Source: Nymphalis io | Lineage: Eukaryota > Arthropoda > Insecta > Lepidoptera > Nymphalidae | Reading direction: 5' to 3' | DNA length: 64,000 nucleotides | Assembly: GCF_905147045.1 (NCBI RefSeq) | Contig: NC_065911.1 | Span: forward strand, 7,688,001 to 7,752,000 | In this document: positions 33,487-44,342 of the stretch, piece by piece | Layout of the letters: the number at the start of each line of letters is the position of its first letter | Numbering within the stretch: position 1 is the stretch's first letter | Program-made: the position numbers and the translations under genes | The notes under the pieces: model-generated | The model's input: only the letters and a program-made list of their open reading frames with translations | The model's database searches: none | What the model was told of the DNA's origin: nothing

Positions 33487-33628
33487 GCCATAGGCAGGTG
33501 TACATTGAGATGAATCATAAACATTTATTAAGCAAATGAAAATTCAATGGAACAAATCCGGGATTGAACTAACAATTTTTGATCAAGATTATCTTGTTAT
33601 AACCATTTGGCCATATCGATTCTTATAT
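33487..33628 (-). mobile_element. SINE-L 5' region, diverged, reverse
   Basis: GAGATGAATCATAAAC, AATGAAAATTCAATGG, CCGGGATTGAAC and CATTTGGCCATATCG are the reverse of the SINE-L head and anterior body. The 3' half is missing. Confidence 0.72.
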
Positions 33629-33994
33629 TAAAAAGTGCGTTCAAAAACTGACGTTGGCGTAATGTTAATAAAATATATATTGCTAAAACAATAACAATAA
33701 ATAGATAGAGATGAAGAAAAACTCTACATAGAACAAACGATACGAAAAACATCGTACTTTACGTTAAGACCAACGAGTATCAGCGTATCTTCCACTTACA
33801 TCCATCACAATCAATCCTATTCAATAATATCTGTCAGTCTCCTCGCACTTATGTCGAGTCGACATTATGTCATCGGGTGAAGAGAGTACTTAATTCGCAT
33901 GATATGTATTTAGATTTAATGCAATATAAACAGAATTATATTATTTTACATTTACCAATAAATACATTTGAAGTTTATAAAGTTTAACGTTTAG
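33629..33994. other. Noncoding stretch, nothing recognised
   Basis: Nothing recognised between two reverse SINE-L copies. Confidence 0.4.
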
Positions 33995-34217
33995 TAACGG
34001 CCTTTAATTGACCCAATGTTCGACTAAAGCCCTTCTAAAGGAGGTTTTGCTGAGCTGATTCCGCCACGCTGCTCCAATGCGGGTCGGTTGCTACAAATGG
34101 CAGATTTTTTTCAATGCCTAATAAATACATGACAATTAAGTGGTGCTAGCCACGATTTGAGCTCTGAATCATCGGTGTAGATCCACGCCTTCTAATCATT
34201 GAGCCAGCACGGCTTTC
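33995..34217 (-). mobile_element. SINE-L, diverged, reverse
   Basis: CCACGCTGCTCCAATGCGGG, TAAGTGGTGCTAGCC, ATCATCGGTGTAGATCCACG and GAGCCAGCACGGC mark a full-span reverse copy with several deletions. Confidence 0.78.
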
Positions 34218-34574
34218 TTAGTATTTCTACCCAGAGGATAATCCGCCTGGTGTACCCACTAGGCCTATCACCTCATACTATATTATCGGTGGTAATTTTA
34301 AATTTTAATTGGTTCATTGTAAATAGCTTTATTTTAGTACAAAGACCAGCATGAAATATCCCATTAAGCTGTAGTTGTTCTAACATTATCGCGGCTATTT
34401 AATCAAACGCGGCTGATAACAGGACATGCATTAGGCGTTGCAGACCTTTGTGAACCTCCCTCTGTGTAGTTATTATTATGTTCGTTACACGATGATTACT
34501 TTAGGATATAAGAAAATATATTTATAAAGGCTTTTGAACATCGCAATGCTTACTATTATTGTAATACATCTCCT

Positions 34575-34645
34575 CAAACGTCTCTACGTTTAGCTCAGGT
34601 TTTAGCTCAGCAGTGGGAAATTTACAGATTGATACTTGAACTGAT
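34575..34645 (+). repeat. SINE-L 3' fragment
   Basis: TTTAGCTCAGCAGTGGGAAATTTACAG-like words match the very end of SINE-L; the rest is absent or unrecognisable. A 357-bp stretch before it and the 560 bp after it hold nothing I recognise. Confidence 0.5.
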
Positions 34646-35204
34646 AGACTTAGACAATTTCGCTTATTTACGATTTACTTTGTATTCAATTATTAAATCA
34701 AATAAAAATATACGTTATTTATGTAAACATTGCCTTTTCGAATAGTTATTTTACAAGATTAAATTAAATTTAAAGCTATAAAACGAAAATGTTAAATTAC
34801 AATATTGAATGAAACACTATTTAAAAAATGTATCCAATTTACCAACAAATGTTATTTGAGCCCCGCGTGGGTTTCACTATGGCAGCAAAATTCAGATTCC
34901 TTCATTGATAACATATTTGCGTTGGTGTTCTGAACGGTTAGCCATATTTATTGGAGTTCAGCGGAAAACAGTCCTAAATTTAAAGACAGTAAGGATTGGA
35001 TTTTTATAAAATTTATCAGAAAATAAAAAACACTTTAGGAGCCGTGTAAACCATTTTATGTCGAAATGTAATTGCTATTTACGATATCAAGTAATCCGTT
35101 ATTCTGTAAAATCTTTGACGTCTTACTCAGAGCGTAATCGCGGAACACATGAATTGCAAAAATCAAATTAAAGGTAAATAAAAAAATTCTGGTAAGATCA
35201 ACAT

Positions 35205-35247
35205 TCAGCTTATCGCAGTCCACTGCTGGACGTAGGCCGCACCATCT
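35205..35247 (-). mobile_element. RTE-type LINE tail fragment, reverse
   Basis: The reverse complement reads GCCTACGTCCAGCAGTGGAC and TGCGATAAGCTGA, which parallels the last coding bases of the RTE element at 13110-13142. It abuts a SINE-L copy. Confidence 0.55.
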
Positions 35248-35263
35248 CATTCCGTTCCGTTCC

Positions 35264-35561
35264 GTAACAGCCTGTGAATGTCCCACTGCTGGGCTAAAGG
35301 CCTCCTCTCCTCTTTTTGAGGAGAAGGTTTGGAGCTTATTCCACCACGCTGCTTCAATGCGGGTTGGTAGAATTCACATGTGGCAGAATTTCAGTGAAAT
35401 TAGACACATGCAGGTTTCCTCACGATGTTTTCCTTCACCGTAGAGCACGAGATGAATTATAATAACAAATTAAGCACATGAAAATTCAGTGGTGCTTGCC
35501 CGGGTTTGAACCCACGATCATCGGTTAAGATTCACGCGTTCTTACCACAGGGCCATCTCGT
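35264..35561 (-). mobile_element. SINE-L, full-length, young, reverse
   Basis: The best-preserved complete SINE-L. On the minus strand: a head with GAGATGGCCCTGTGGTAAG, ATCTTAACCGATGATCGTGG and GTTCAAACCCGGGC; then the full body to GGCTGTTAC. The end is followed by tandem CCGTT/GGAACGG units (35250-35266), as if the terminal motif slipped during insertion. Confidence 0.92.
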
Positions 35562-36287
35562 AGGCCATCCAATCTCGATAACTTCTTCAGATCATTAGTT
35601 TACTGTTTGGAATGCGCCCTACGCTGCTTTTGCCGATCCACTGTCTTCAAATAAAGAAAATATAAAATATGATTTATTGCGGTTATACAGTTTCATTACA
35701 GATTTGATCTCTATTCATTTATGAAACAATCACTCTCGATACATCAAATAAAAAAAAAACAAATAAAAGTCAACAAACATTGCACTAATAAATACAACAA
35801 TAAAACTAAAGCACATACATACTAATAATAATAACAAAAAGTACATATAATATATAAACGTACATAATTTCAATTTATAAATCTCGTAATACTGTCGTAA
35901 TATTTTTACGTGTATAATAATTAAGTATATAAATACAGAAAAACCTTTTACTATGTAAGTTTTATTTTGAATTTCACGCATTTAAATTTATCAGTGATAG
36001 GATTTAATAAACAAGTACAAAGCGTCCGACCACAGAGCAAACTAAACAAATGGAATACAGGTCTAGCAGCAAATTACACAATGCTGTCGTTCGGTCGCTG
36101 TTACCACATTCTAATATACACCCGATGACCACAAGCTGACCGCGCTCCGCCAATGAGATAAGAGTGGTTTGTGGTCCAAGTTCATTATAATTGAATCATT
36201 TTATAATTATATTAGCAAAACACACACTAATGCTAAGTTCTAATAATACTTTTTACATATTTCATATATTATATACAAAAATAAATA
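35562..36287. other. Noncoding AT-rich stretch, nothing recognised
   Basis: The 83-codon minus ORF at 35730-35981 has low-complexity composition. A GC-richer unique patch lies near 36020-36180 with no open frame. Confidence 0.45.
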
Positions 36288-36607
36288 ATGTCCTCCAGAC
36301 CGATTTCGGCTACGGCTGCCAATCTTAAGAGAGATTATTCAACTACGCAGGAAATATTATAGTGCACAAGTGTGTGCGCAAACACAGGTGCACTCTCTAT
36401 TCCGTAACTCTCATTATCCGATGGGACGGCAATCCGACACGACCAGATAGAATTCAGGCGCAAGACCAACGGCTTTACGTGCTTTCCGAGACATGGGAGT
36501 GTACACACTTCCAAATTCCAGACTCCGGGCTGCTTCTGAGAATTTTCTGACAGAAACACCCCAGGACCTGCGGCCTTAAATCAAGCCACTAGACCAACGA
36601 GGTAGTC
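36288..36607 (-). mobile_element. SINE-3, reverse copy
   Basis: On the minus strand it opens GACTACCTCGTTGGTCTAG (A-box-like), followed by GGCCGCAGGTCCTGGG and the body words GCACGTAAAGCCGTTGG, GATTGCCGTCCCATCGG and TGTGTTTGCGCACACAC, ending in GGAGGACAT. The head is shortened relative to 51926 and has lost its B-box. The two opposite 74- and 62-codon ORFs here are shadows of the repeat. Confidence 0.82.
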
Positions 36608-37279
36608 AGATTTGATATAAAAATAAATAACTACTGTACCAATCATTACCTCATGGGTTGGTGAACAGAATGCATTTGTTATTTTTTTTACATTTTCAAT
36701 TTTTCGTTTTTATTTAGAGTTATGATCGTACTGTAATTTATGTAAAAAAGTTAGTGAACTGTAAATTCGTTTCAACATCATTACTTTCCTTTAACGTTTA
36801 ATTAGAATATCAGTTTTGGTAAAAAGCGAATCAAAGATTATACAAATGGTTGTACTAATAAAAGTCTACTTGAATAAAGTATATGTTGATTTCATTTAAA
36901 TTATTATATTTGAATAATTTTAGTACGAATGTAATATACATTCAAGTTGTGTTTGTATAATAAAGTTAGTTTTATTTAGGTTTCGACTGGTATCATTTGG
37001 CATCGATAGTCAAAATTAGGTTATATGATAATAATTCCTATTTTTGTATTCAAAAGTGTATTTGGGTTCATGTATTATTCATACAAATTAAATTATTCCC
37101 ACATATTACACCGGAAGTATTGAACGATATTATATGTGGTTTTTGGAGCTAATTTACTTTTAAAATTAAAAAAAAAACTCTTTATCGCATTATAATCGGG
37201 ATACTTTGTGGTCGATACTTCATTATATATATATCGATTCTTAGTCCAATTAAAATTGAATGATTATCGTTAATTGTTC
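36608..37279. other. Noncoding AT-rich stretch, nothing recognised
   Basis: No gene or repeat recognised. Confidence 0.45.
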
Positions 37280-37549
37280 ACTGGTGGTAGGGCTTTGTGC
37301 AAGCTCGTCTGGGTAGGTACCGCCCACTCATTGTGTTCACACACACCGTTGTGTTCCGGTTTGAAGGGAGAGTGAGCCAGTGTAATTACAGGCACAAGAG
37401 ACATATCATCTTAGTTCCCAAGATTGGTGGCCCATTGGCGATGTAAGCGATGGTTAACATGTCTTACAATGCCGAATTCAATGGGCGTCGGTGACCACTT
37501 ACCATCAGGTGGACCAAATGCTCGTCCGCCTAACTATTGTATAAAAAAA
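37280..37549 (+). mobile_element. Element C with an altered internal segment
   Basis: Complete ends (ACTGGTGGTAGGGC and a short A run), but the CAGATATTCTACCGC to ATTGT section is replaced by a short GTGTTCACACACACC segment. Confidence 0.88.
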
Positions 37550-38212
37550 TGTATCGCATTAATAAAATTGAATAAATCGATAAGCATTCAATTTTGGATT
37601 ATTAAAATTATGAAATTATTTAATGACGCAATGCAAAGCATTTGATTGGCTATTATATTTCAACTTATCAGATTTTCGAACAGGTAGAAATAAAACTACT
37701 CATTTGACTAAAATGTTTAATGAGTTATTATTACAACATAGAGACAACTTAAATCGAACTTTCTCAAACCCAATTAACTCGAACAAGCGACATTTCCATC
37801 GAATATTTCGTTAATAAAAAGAATTAAAAATTAAAGCCTAAAAATAACATCCCAATAAGTCGATTGCACCGTAATAAATTTATTTTCAATCGAGCCGCAG
37901 CACCCGTTATCGATATAACGAATTCCACGGCTACCATAAAAGCCCAGATCTAAAAGCAACAATGGAGATTAAAAAAATAAAAACTTTAGAAATCTAATCA
38001 AAACCGACATTAAATCCACGCCTCCAACATCTAGAACGCGTTAAGCTCCGCCCACATCAAATCATCGTACATGTCATGGGATGTTGCGTTTAAATGCTAT
38101 AAGCTATCAGCGATTCAAATTCCGTATTGTACCATTAAAAAGTTACCAAGTTTTTTGCTGATAAGAAATTTTCAGTAACAATTCGAAGTAAGAAAGTTAG
38201 TAGTGTTACTCT
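37550..38212. other. Noncoding stretch, nothing recognised
   Basis: ORFs at 37424-37814 are element C read-through or motif-free. No gene. Confidence 0.45.
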
Positions 38213-38275
38213 TACGTGTCCCAGAAAGCATTTAAAACCATTGGCCATGTGCTGTATCTCTCTCCAGTATGACTA
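38213..38275 (+). repeat. Possible SINE-3 fragment
   Basis: AGAAAGCATTTAAAACCATTGG parallels the SINE-3 word GGAAAGCACGTAAAGCCGTTGG; the following CTCTCTCC also fits. Too short for certainty. Confidence 0.4.
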
Positions 38276-38985
38276 TGAGACAACCTGCCTGTATCGCAGG
38301 CAATGAACATTGCATGTGTGTATGACAGTTTGGATCTAGGACTAGCCTTGATTGGCTACCTCGAGCGAAATTCGATCGGGGAAGTATTTAAATATACAAT
38401 GACGAATAAAACAGACTTTTCAAATAAAGATATATTTTTAATTAGTTTAGAATAGTGATAGGATGTTTTTGCTACGTGTAAATTGAAAAAAAAAAACCAA
38501 AGATTAAATCGCTGAATCCTATGCTTTGTATCATACAGCGATCACTGTACCATAAAATATGGTCGAAAACTGTAACCGACGGTAATTACAAGCAAGACAT
38601 GTGAACCCATTATATATAGATTAGGGAAGAGTAAGCTTATTAACGAAAAAGATGATTTCTTGAGATAAAAACTATAAATGCTATTAAACGAAGATTTATA
38701 AAGAATACAATTTGAAATGTTGTGACGCATAAATAAATTTACCAAAAACCTCAAAATTAAAATGAAACAATTTGAAATTAGGATAATTTAAATTATTTGT
38801 AAATCTTATTTTTTTCTTTATAAGCAGATAGATATACATACTTATATAAATATATAATCAATAATACGTAATGATAACCAAAACATGAAATACATAATGC
38901 TTTGCAAATGCAGATCCTATCACAAGGAGATAACAATTTGTCAAGTGTCTTATTATTACAAATTATTACAAAAAAAAACGTTGTT
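38276..38985. other. Noncoding stretch, nothing recognised
   Basis: Minus ORFs at 38542-38754 and 38793-39017 carry no recognisable motif. Confidence 0.45.
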
Positions 38986-39222
38986 TCAAACCCGGGCAAG
39001 CACCACTGAATTTTCATGTGCTTAATTTATGATTACAATTCATCTCGTGCTTTACGATGAACATCGTGAGGAAACCTGCATGTGTCTAATTTCACTGAAA
39101 TTCTGCCACATATGTATTCCACCAACCCACACTGGAGCAGCGAGGTGGAATAAGCTCCAAACCTTCTCCTCAAAAAGGGAGAGGAAGCCTTTATTATCCC
39201 AGCAGTGGGACATTCACTGTTA
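38986..39222 (+). mobile_element. SINE-L, 5'-truncated copy
   Basis: It starts inside the B-box (GTTTCAAACCCGGGCAAGC) and runs to GGACATTCACTGTTACGG. It matches the consensus closely apart from a short deletion near GATGAACATCG. Confidence 0.9.
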
Positions 39223-39344
39223 CGGTACGGTTAAATGTGCTAGAGATGAACAAGTAACCATGTCTAGGTATAATATATTTAATATAAAATATTACTGTTT
39301 TTGCTCAAATTGGAGTCGACGATAAATCGACATAAATCTCATCA

Positions 39345-39415
39345 CATTAAAATTCAACGGTTCTGTTCCGAATTAGAACCTGCAGCCTTCAGTTAAGATT
39401 CATCTGTTCTAAATA
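39345..39415 (-). repeat. SINE-L head fragment, diverged, reverse
   Basis: AAAATTCAACGG, GAACCTGCAGCC and AGTTAAGATTCATCTGTTCT match the reverse SINE-L head loosely. Confidence 0.45.
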
Positions 39416-39950
39416 TCAATATTGTAAATAGTACTAGTACACAGTGCTTTGAAGTCTTAATTTTTTTGAACAGTACTTTACAAGCTGAATAGCACTTAAC
39501 CAATTTAGATAATCAGTTTGCTCTTGACGTAGCTAACATAGAGATATTTTTCTAGTGCAATATGTATGTCTAATCAGCCCGATCTATGTTCGTCTTGACT
39601 AGATCAGATAGCCAATATTAAGTTCATTAAAGTGACTCGAGAGGCTGTCCGTTACAAAGTGAATATATTACATGTGTTTAAATATTCGAATAACAATCAT
39701 TATAAATTTTATTAATGCACGTGACAACTGACCACCGAAAAGTTATGCGGGTGTCGGGTTAACCTATTTTTTAAATACGAAATACAATTTCAAACGAATA
39801 AATTTAAAAAAACATGTGTTTTATTAAAATTTAAATATCGAATATAGATTTTTTTACTAAATAATTTTATAATTTAATCTTAGAAACTATGTACAGACAT
39901 TTTTATAATATACAAATTTGAAATAAAAAGAAAGAACAAAATACTCATTT
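39416..39950. other. Noncoding stretch, nothing recognised
   Basis: No gene or repeat recognised. Confidence 0.45.
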
Positions 39951-40040
39951 CTAGGCGAGCTCGCTCCATCTTAGACTGTATCTCACTTTCCATCAGGTGT
40001 GATAACAGTCAAGCGCTAGCCTATACATTTAAAAAAAAAA
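39951..40040 (+). mobile_element. Poly(A) LINE/SINE tail of the CTAGGCGAGC family, copy 1
   Basis: CTAGGCGAGCTCGCTCCATC, CATCAGGTGTGATAACAGTC and AAGCGCTAGCCTATACATTT followed by ten A residues. A similar block is at 45551. I know this as a common 3' end in lepidopteran genomes; the parent element is not identified here. Confidence 0.7.
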
Positions 40041-40059
40041 CAAATTTTAAGCAAAAACA

Positions 40060-41557
40060 CGCCGTCTAAAAGATTGGCCTGTGGCATACCCAAGACGCTG
40101 GCACTATTGCCTCTCTGCACCGCTCGACTCAGCCTTTGGGCTAAATAAGCGCCAGCTCTTGGGTCACCAGAAGTGTGGACCAGTTTCGTGGAAAGATCTT
40201 TTTATGATTTATTTTGTATCGGACGACCATGGACCTAATGTTTCAAAACCCAGCCCCGCAGATTCATATCCGTTGGATAAAAGTGAATATATGCGGCGCT
40301 TGCGTATTTGAGCAGCTTCAGCGGCTGCACTGGCTTTAAGAGACTTATTCTTGATATGCCAGCGTATCTACGCAAGTTGCATCTCACACAAGAAAAGAAA
40401 GTACTGTCCCTATATTTTTAGAAGAGAGAGCCTGAAGCCAGTGGCCTGACTCTCCTTCAGATACAGCTAGCAGTCTTGCACGGTCTGTATCTGAAGTACA
40501 CTGTATCTGAAGTGCACTGGGACAAGTACACTGGCAAATTGTGTGTAAGTTTAATACGGGGTGAATCCCAGTGCTTCTGCAAAGAAGAAGAGGCAAGAAA
40601 CACTCCAAGCTTTCCTAGCCTTAGCAAGATCCTACACTACAACATCAGTCAATCATGGAAATCTTAATATCCGACTGACGAGACTGATAGAATTAAAAGC
40701 TGGGAGCGCCAAAGATGACGTAGACCGTATACCTAAGACACCATATTTGACTAGAAGAGTTGCTTGTGTCCAAGAACGTGTATCGAATTGTAAATTTAGA
40801 ATTTTGGCTACGGTGCCTTTAAGTAAGGCATCAATAGCGGCTGTAATAGAAGGAAATTTCCAAAAGGAGCTGCTGCGTAATAAATACTTTACTAGCTTTG
40901 GGGCTAATGAACATGTACGAAGAATGAAAATGGTTATGTGTTGCTTAATGTCTAATAAACGCTTCGAAATGATCTTAAACTTTTCTAATTTTGAATTTAT
41001 AAAGGGAAGAAATGCATCATCAAATATTGGAGCGCCTAGTAAAGTTAAAGAATGTTTAGGCACCGTAATAATATTTGGGATTAAAAGGTTTTAATCACTT
41101 AAAATTTTGTTTTTCTTTTCTTGTAAAAGAGAAATAGGTTCTGAAAAATATACTTCACATTTACTGCAATTTAAATTAAGCCCTATGCTGTAATTTTTCT
41201 TTCAAATGTTTTTTAAGTCGCTAATGACTCCTCCCAAAGAGCCATCATCGAGGTACCATAAATTAAATTTTGAATTTAATAATGAAATTATTGGATGTAT
41301 AACAAAACTAAATATGACGGGGCCAAGTGGGTCACCTCACTGACAACCTACTGATGAATTCATTTCGTGCTAGCCAAAGAATAATTTTGAGGAAGAAATA
41401 TTTCTGGAATTTCTTTTTGAATTTCTTTTAACATAGCTCCCCGATGAACCGAGTTGAACGCATTCCGAACATCAATTTTGACGAAAATTTCATAATTTTC
41501 GGATTCGCTTAAAAAGGTTCTTGCAGAATGGACTGCCACTTCACATCTTCATCATTT
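40060..41557 (-). pseudogene. Decayed non-LTR reverse transcriptase, reverse
   Basis: Minus-strand frames, interrupted by stops and frameshifts, give in order: FVKIDVRNAFNSVHRGAML (motif A, about 41430-41485), GCQ-stop-GDPLGPVIF (motif B; the stop codon occupies 41337-41339), FNLWYLDDGSLGG (motif C, YLDD at 41244-41255), GLNLNCSKCEVYF (about 41135-41170), LTLLGAPIF, ATLLVKYGVLGIRS and, near 40270, a FETLGPWSSD remnant. Motif order and spacing fit one RT family with a long C-terminal extension known in invertebrate LINEs; I do not name the clade. The 177-codon plus-strand ORF at 40561-41094 and the 136-codon minus ORF lie within it: the minus one is part of the real frame, the plus one a shadow. 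The upstream part is cut off where element C begins at 41558. Confidence 0.8.
40485..40516. repeat. 16-bp tandem duplication
   Basis: CTGTATCTGAAGTACA is followed directly by CTGTATCTGAAGTGCA, within the decayed LINE. Confidence 0.9.
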
Positions 41558-41706
41558 ACTGGTGGTAGGGCTTTGTGCAAGCTCGTCTGGGTAGGTACCA
41601 CCCACTCATCAGATATTCTACCGCAAAACAGCAATACTTGATATTGTTGTGTTCCGGTTTGAAGGGTGAGTGAGCCAGTGTAATTACAGGCACAAGGGAC
41701 ATAAAT
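41558..41706 (+). mobile_element. Element C, 5' half only
   Basis: A young-type copy from ACTGGTGGTAGGGC to ACAAGGGACATAAATC, then cut off where a tandem repeat and LINE sequence begin. It lacks its own 3' end and A tail, so the break is secondary. Confidence 0.88.
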
Positions 41707-41725
41707 CCTAAGGGACATAAATAAA
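41694..41725. repeat. 16-bp near-tandem duplication at an element junction
   Basis: AAGGGACATAAATCCT and AAGGGACATAAATAAA lie side by side at the edge of element C and just before the LINE RT fragment starts. Confidence 0.85.
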
Positions 41726-41727
41726 GA

Positions 41728-42530
41728 CATCCTGTGTTAACGCGCCTGTTCCAACTTTCTCTCTCTTCGGGAAGTGTGCCGGAGGCTTGGAGAAGAGCTA
41801 ATGTGCAAGCGGTTCCCAAAAAAGGGGATCGGTCTGACCCGGCAAATTATCGGCCAACAGCTATCACCTCAGTACTTTGTAAGGTGATGGAACGGATTTT
41901 AAACAACCAACTGATCCATTACCTAGAAGATCACTGTCTAATTAATGATCGTCAGTACGGGTTTCGACCAAAACGGTCCACAGGTGATCTTCTAGCGTAC
42001 GTAACACACCTCTGGGGTGAAGCTATCGACAAGCATGGAGAATCGTTGGCTGTCAGCCTCGATATCTCCAAGGCTTTCGACAGGGTCTGGCACAGAAGTC
42101 TTCTCTCCAAGCTACCGGCATATGGTCTGCCTGCTCAGCTATGCACCTGGATTGCCAGCTTCCTACACAAGCGTAGCCTTCGTGTTTTAGTAGATGGTTG
42201 CGCTTCACAATTCTATGTAGTGAATGCTGGAGTCCCCCAGGGATCTGTGCTATCTCCCACACTCTTTCTTTTGCATATCAATGATATGCTCTCCCTTGGG
42301 AACATACATTGCTATGCAGATGATAGTACAGTGCATGGTGGATACCACGGACGCGCAGTGGCTGGGCGGGCGGAAACTGAGGAGAGGCGGGAGAATCTTG
42401 TCATTGAACTCGATAGGACGTTAGAGCTCATCGCCAAATGGGGCTCTGATAATCTTGTTGAGTTTAATGCCAAGAAAACACAGGTATGCGCTCTCACGGC
42501 GAAAAAGTCAACATTTTCCCCTCTTCCCTC
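41728..42530 (+). pseudogene. Non-LTR reverse transcriptase fragment (jockey/CR1-like group)
   Basis: From PVLTRLFQLSLSSG the frame stays open for about 265 codons of RT: VPKKGDRSDPANYRP, QYGFRPKRST, motif A VSLDISKAFDRVWH, motif B NAGVPQGSVLSPTLF and motif C CYADDS, then NAKKTQVCALTAKKSTFSPL. Both ends are cut: the endonuclease and the start of the RT are missing, and the frame runs into the T run of another element at about 42531. No stop or frameshift inside, so truncation is recent relative to neutral decay. There is no ATG; the first usable codon in the open frame is a GTG at 41734, with an in-frame stop at 41722, so this is a fragment rather than a gene. Confidence 0.9.
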
Positions 42531-42768
42531 TTTTTTTTTTTTATATGCCCCGGGATGGCAAATGACTCTACTCCACCTGATGGTAAGTGGTAGTAGAGTC
42601 CAAACGCGACGACGGCCAGTACAGTCGGGAAGAATGTTCTGTACTAGCCGTCCCCGCCTTGCCGGCCCGCAAGATGCCTCTTCACGCCTCGTTTGAAGGA
42701 ACCCGGGTTGTAAGAGGAGGGGAACACGTGAGCTGGTAAGGAATTCCATTTTTTGGTAGTGCGACAAA
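42531..42768 (-). mobile_element. Short poly(A) retroposon fragment, reverse
   Basis: A 12-nt T run followed by ATATGCCCCGGGATGGCAAA. A 9-bp inverted repeat (GACTCTACT and AGTAGAGTC) flanks CCACCTGATGGTAAGTGG. This sequence type is frequent in lepidopteran genomes as a LINE-derived 3' end. It replaces the continuation of the upstream RT and joins a SINE-E copy directly on its right. Confidence 0.65.
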
Positions 42769-42945
42769 ATATACTACATATACTACTTTTCTTTTTGTAA
42801 ATACATACTTATATAGATAATTACACCCAGACTCAGGACAAACAGACATGTTCATGCACACAAATGTCTGTCCTGGGTGGGAATCGAACCCACAACCTTC
42901 GGCGTGAAAGGCAAGTGTTCTACCAACTACGCCAACCGGCTCGTC
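42769..42945 (-). mobile_element. SINE-E with complete tRNA-Glu-like head, reverse
   Basis: On the minus strand GCCGGTTGGCGTAGTTGGTA (A-box), GCCTTTCACGCCGAAGG (anticodon arm, TTC) and GTGGGTTCGATTCCCACC (T-arm with B-box) form a complete tRNA-like head. The 3' third of the SINE (the GGCCGTGTGTGA section) is lost. Confidence 0.9.
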
Positions 42946-43404
42946 AAATACATATTTGAGTTAGTTTTTCGTTAATTAACAATATTACTCTAAATTAGTT
43001 ACAAATGGATTTTGTGTTAATTAGTTTCTTAAGTAGAAGCAGGTGTAAAACCCTAGTAACGACTTATAACCGTTTACATAATCAAATTAATATACCCGGT
43101 ACCTATCCATCTATATACGTATATATAAAAATAACTTTCTGACTAAAATATATATACGAGTTCTTTGGTTACAAATATAAAAGTATTTTTGAAAATTATA
43201 CCTTATTTACCATAAGGTAGAAATAAAGGGGATTTAACTTTGTATGAAAATTCTTTATTTTTGAAGATAAATCTATGGAATCTGGTATTGGTATATTAGC
43301 AATTGTGAATGACACGGAGCCGCGACTAAAGCGCTAGTTAATTAATGAGCGTAAGTTCTGTCTCTGACTATTTTTGGTAAATTATAGGTATATTAGAGAC
43401 CGAT
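42946..43404. other. Noncoding AT-rich stretch, nothing recognised
   Basis: Only a 21-bp hairpin (TACCTTAT arms, 43199-43219) noted. Confidence 0.45.
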
Positions 43405-43508
43405 GGTAGCTTTACATTTAAGCACATGGGAACTTAGTAATGCTTGTCCGGATTTGAATCAGCGATCATAGATTAGGAACCACGTGTTCTTGGATCACCT
43501 CGACTGAA
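43405..43508 (-). repeat. SINE-L head, diverged, reverse
   Basis: TTAAGCACATGGGAAC, GCTTGTCCGGATTTGAA, GCGATCATAG and ACGTGTTCTTGGATCACCTCG match the reverse SINE-L head. Confidence 0.65.
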
Positions 43509-44342
43509 GTATATATATATGTATATATTTTACTGAACTATTTGTTTCAGACTGAGTCACTAAATGTAACTTATATAAAAAATAACCAATTTACTGACGT
43601 CACTTTAAGAGATTTATACGAAACAGAAACATTGTATGCCTTTGCCAAATTAACTTTCTCATTATTTTTCTTGAAAGATCTAGAGAAGGTTATTGAACTG
43701 TTTATTTATTTCATAAATTAATTATGTTCAGTAAGAATTAAGCTGGAAGAAAAAAAACCCGTTTGTGCATTAAAATACAAGAATAAAAACAAGGATGTCA
43801 CAAATTAATTGGATTTTTCATTTTTAGACGATTATTTAAATAGAAAATATTTTTTTCGATTCTGACTTTAAAGCAGAACAAAACACGACTACTCCATTTA
43901 AAAAAGATTTTATAATTATAATAAGCAATATGCTTTGTCTATTAATAATTTAAAATATAAGCTTTCAATTTATAAAATCGCACCATAATCGTATGTTTAT
44001 AATTTGTAATGATCTTCAATATGCAGTAATTTCGCTCGTGTATTCTTAAATATAACACCCGACCAATGAATTATTCGTATCGGATTTATGGTCGTCATAC
44101 AGACATACAGATATATTCTGGAATGTTCCATATAAAGCGAATAGCAGAGTGAAGCAAAATATAAGAAGATATAAGAAGAGTGGAGCAAAATATAATAAGA
44201 TTATTACGAAGCGATTTCTGTGTAACATATATATTTTCATATGTTATGTAAATGGTCATCGTCTATAATCACCAAACAACTCATTTTTCTATTTATAATA
44301 TTAGTTAGAACTAGTTACGATTATGATACTTTCCATATACTA
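43509..44342. other. Noncoding AT-rich stretch, nothing recognised
   Basis: Minus ORFs at 43997-44240 are motif-free. A short imperfect tandem (ATATAAGAAG units) lies near 44155-44200. Confidence 0.45.

Noticed and set aside
36335..36559. Opposing 74- and 62-codon ORFs
   Set aside because: Both lie inside a SINE-3 copy and do not persist in the related copy at 51926.
40561..41094. 177-codon plus-strand ORF as a gene
   Set aside because: It lies opposite the decayed LINE RT, whose motifs are read on the minus strand on both sides and within the same interval; the plus frame is a shadow.
42312..42767. 151-codon minus ORF
   Set aside because: It is antisense to the LINE RT fragment and crosses the joint with another retroposon.
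42880..42945. Functional tRNA-Glu gene on the minus strand
   Set aside because: The cloverleaf parts are recognisable, but the sequence passes without an end into the SINE-E body, and the same head recurs in other copies.
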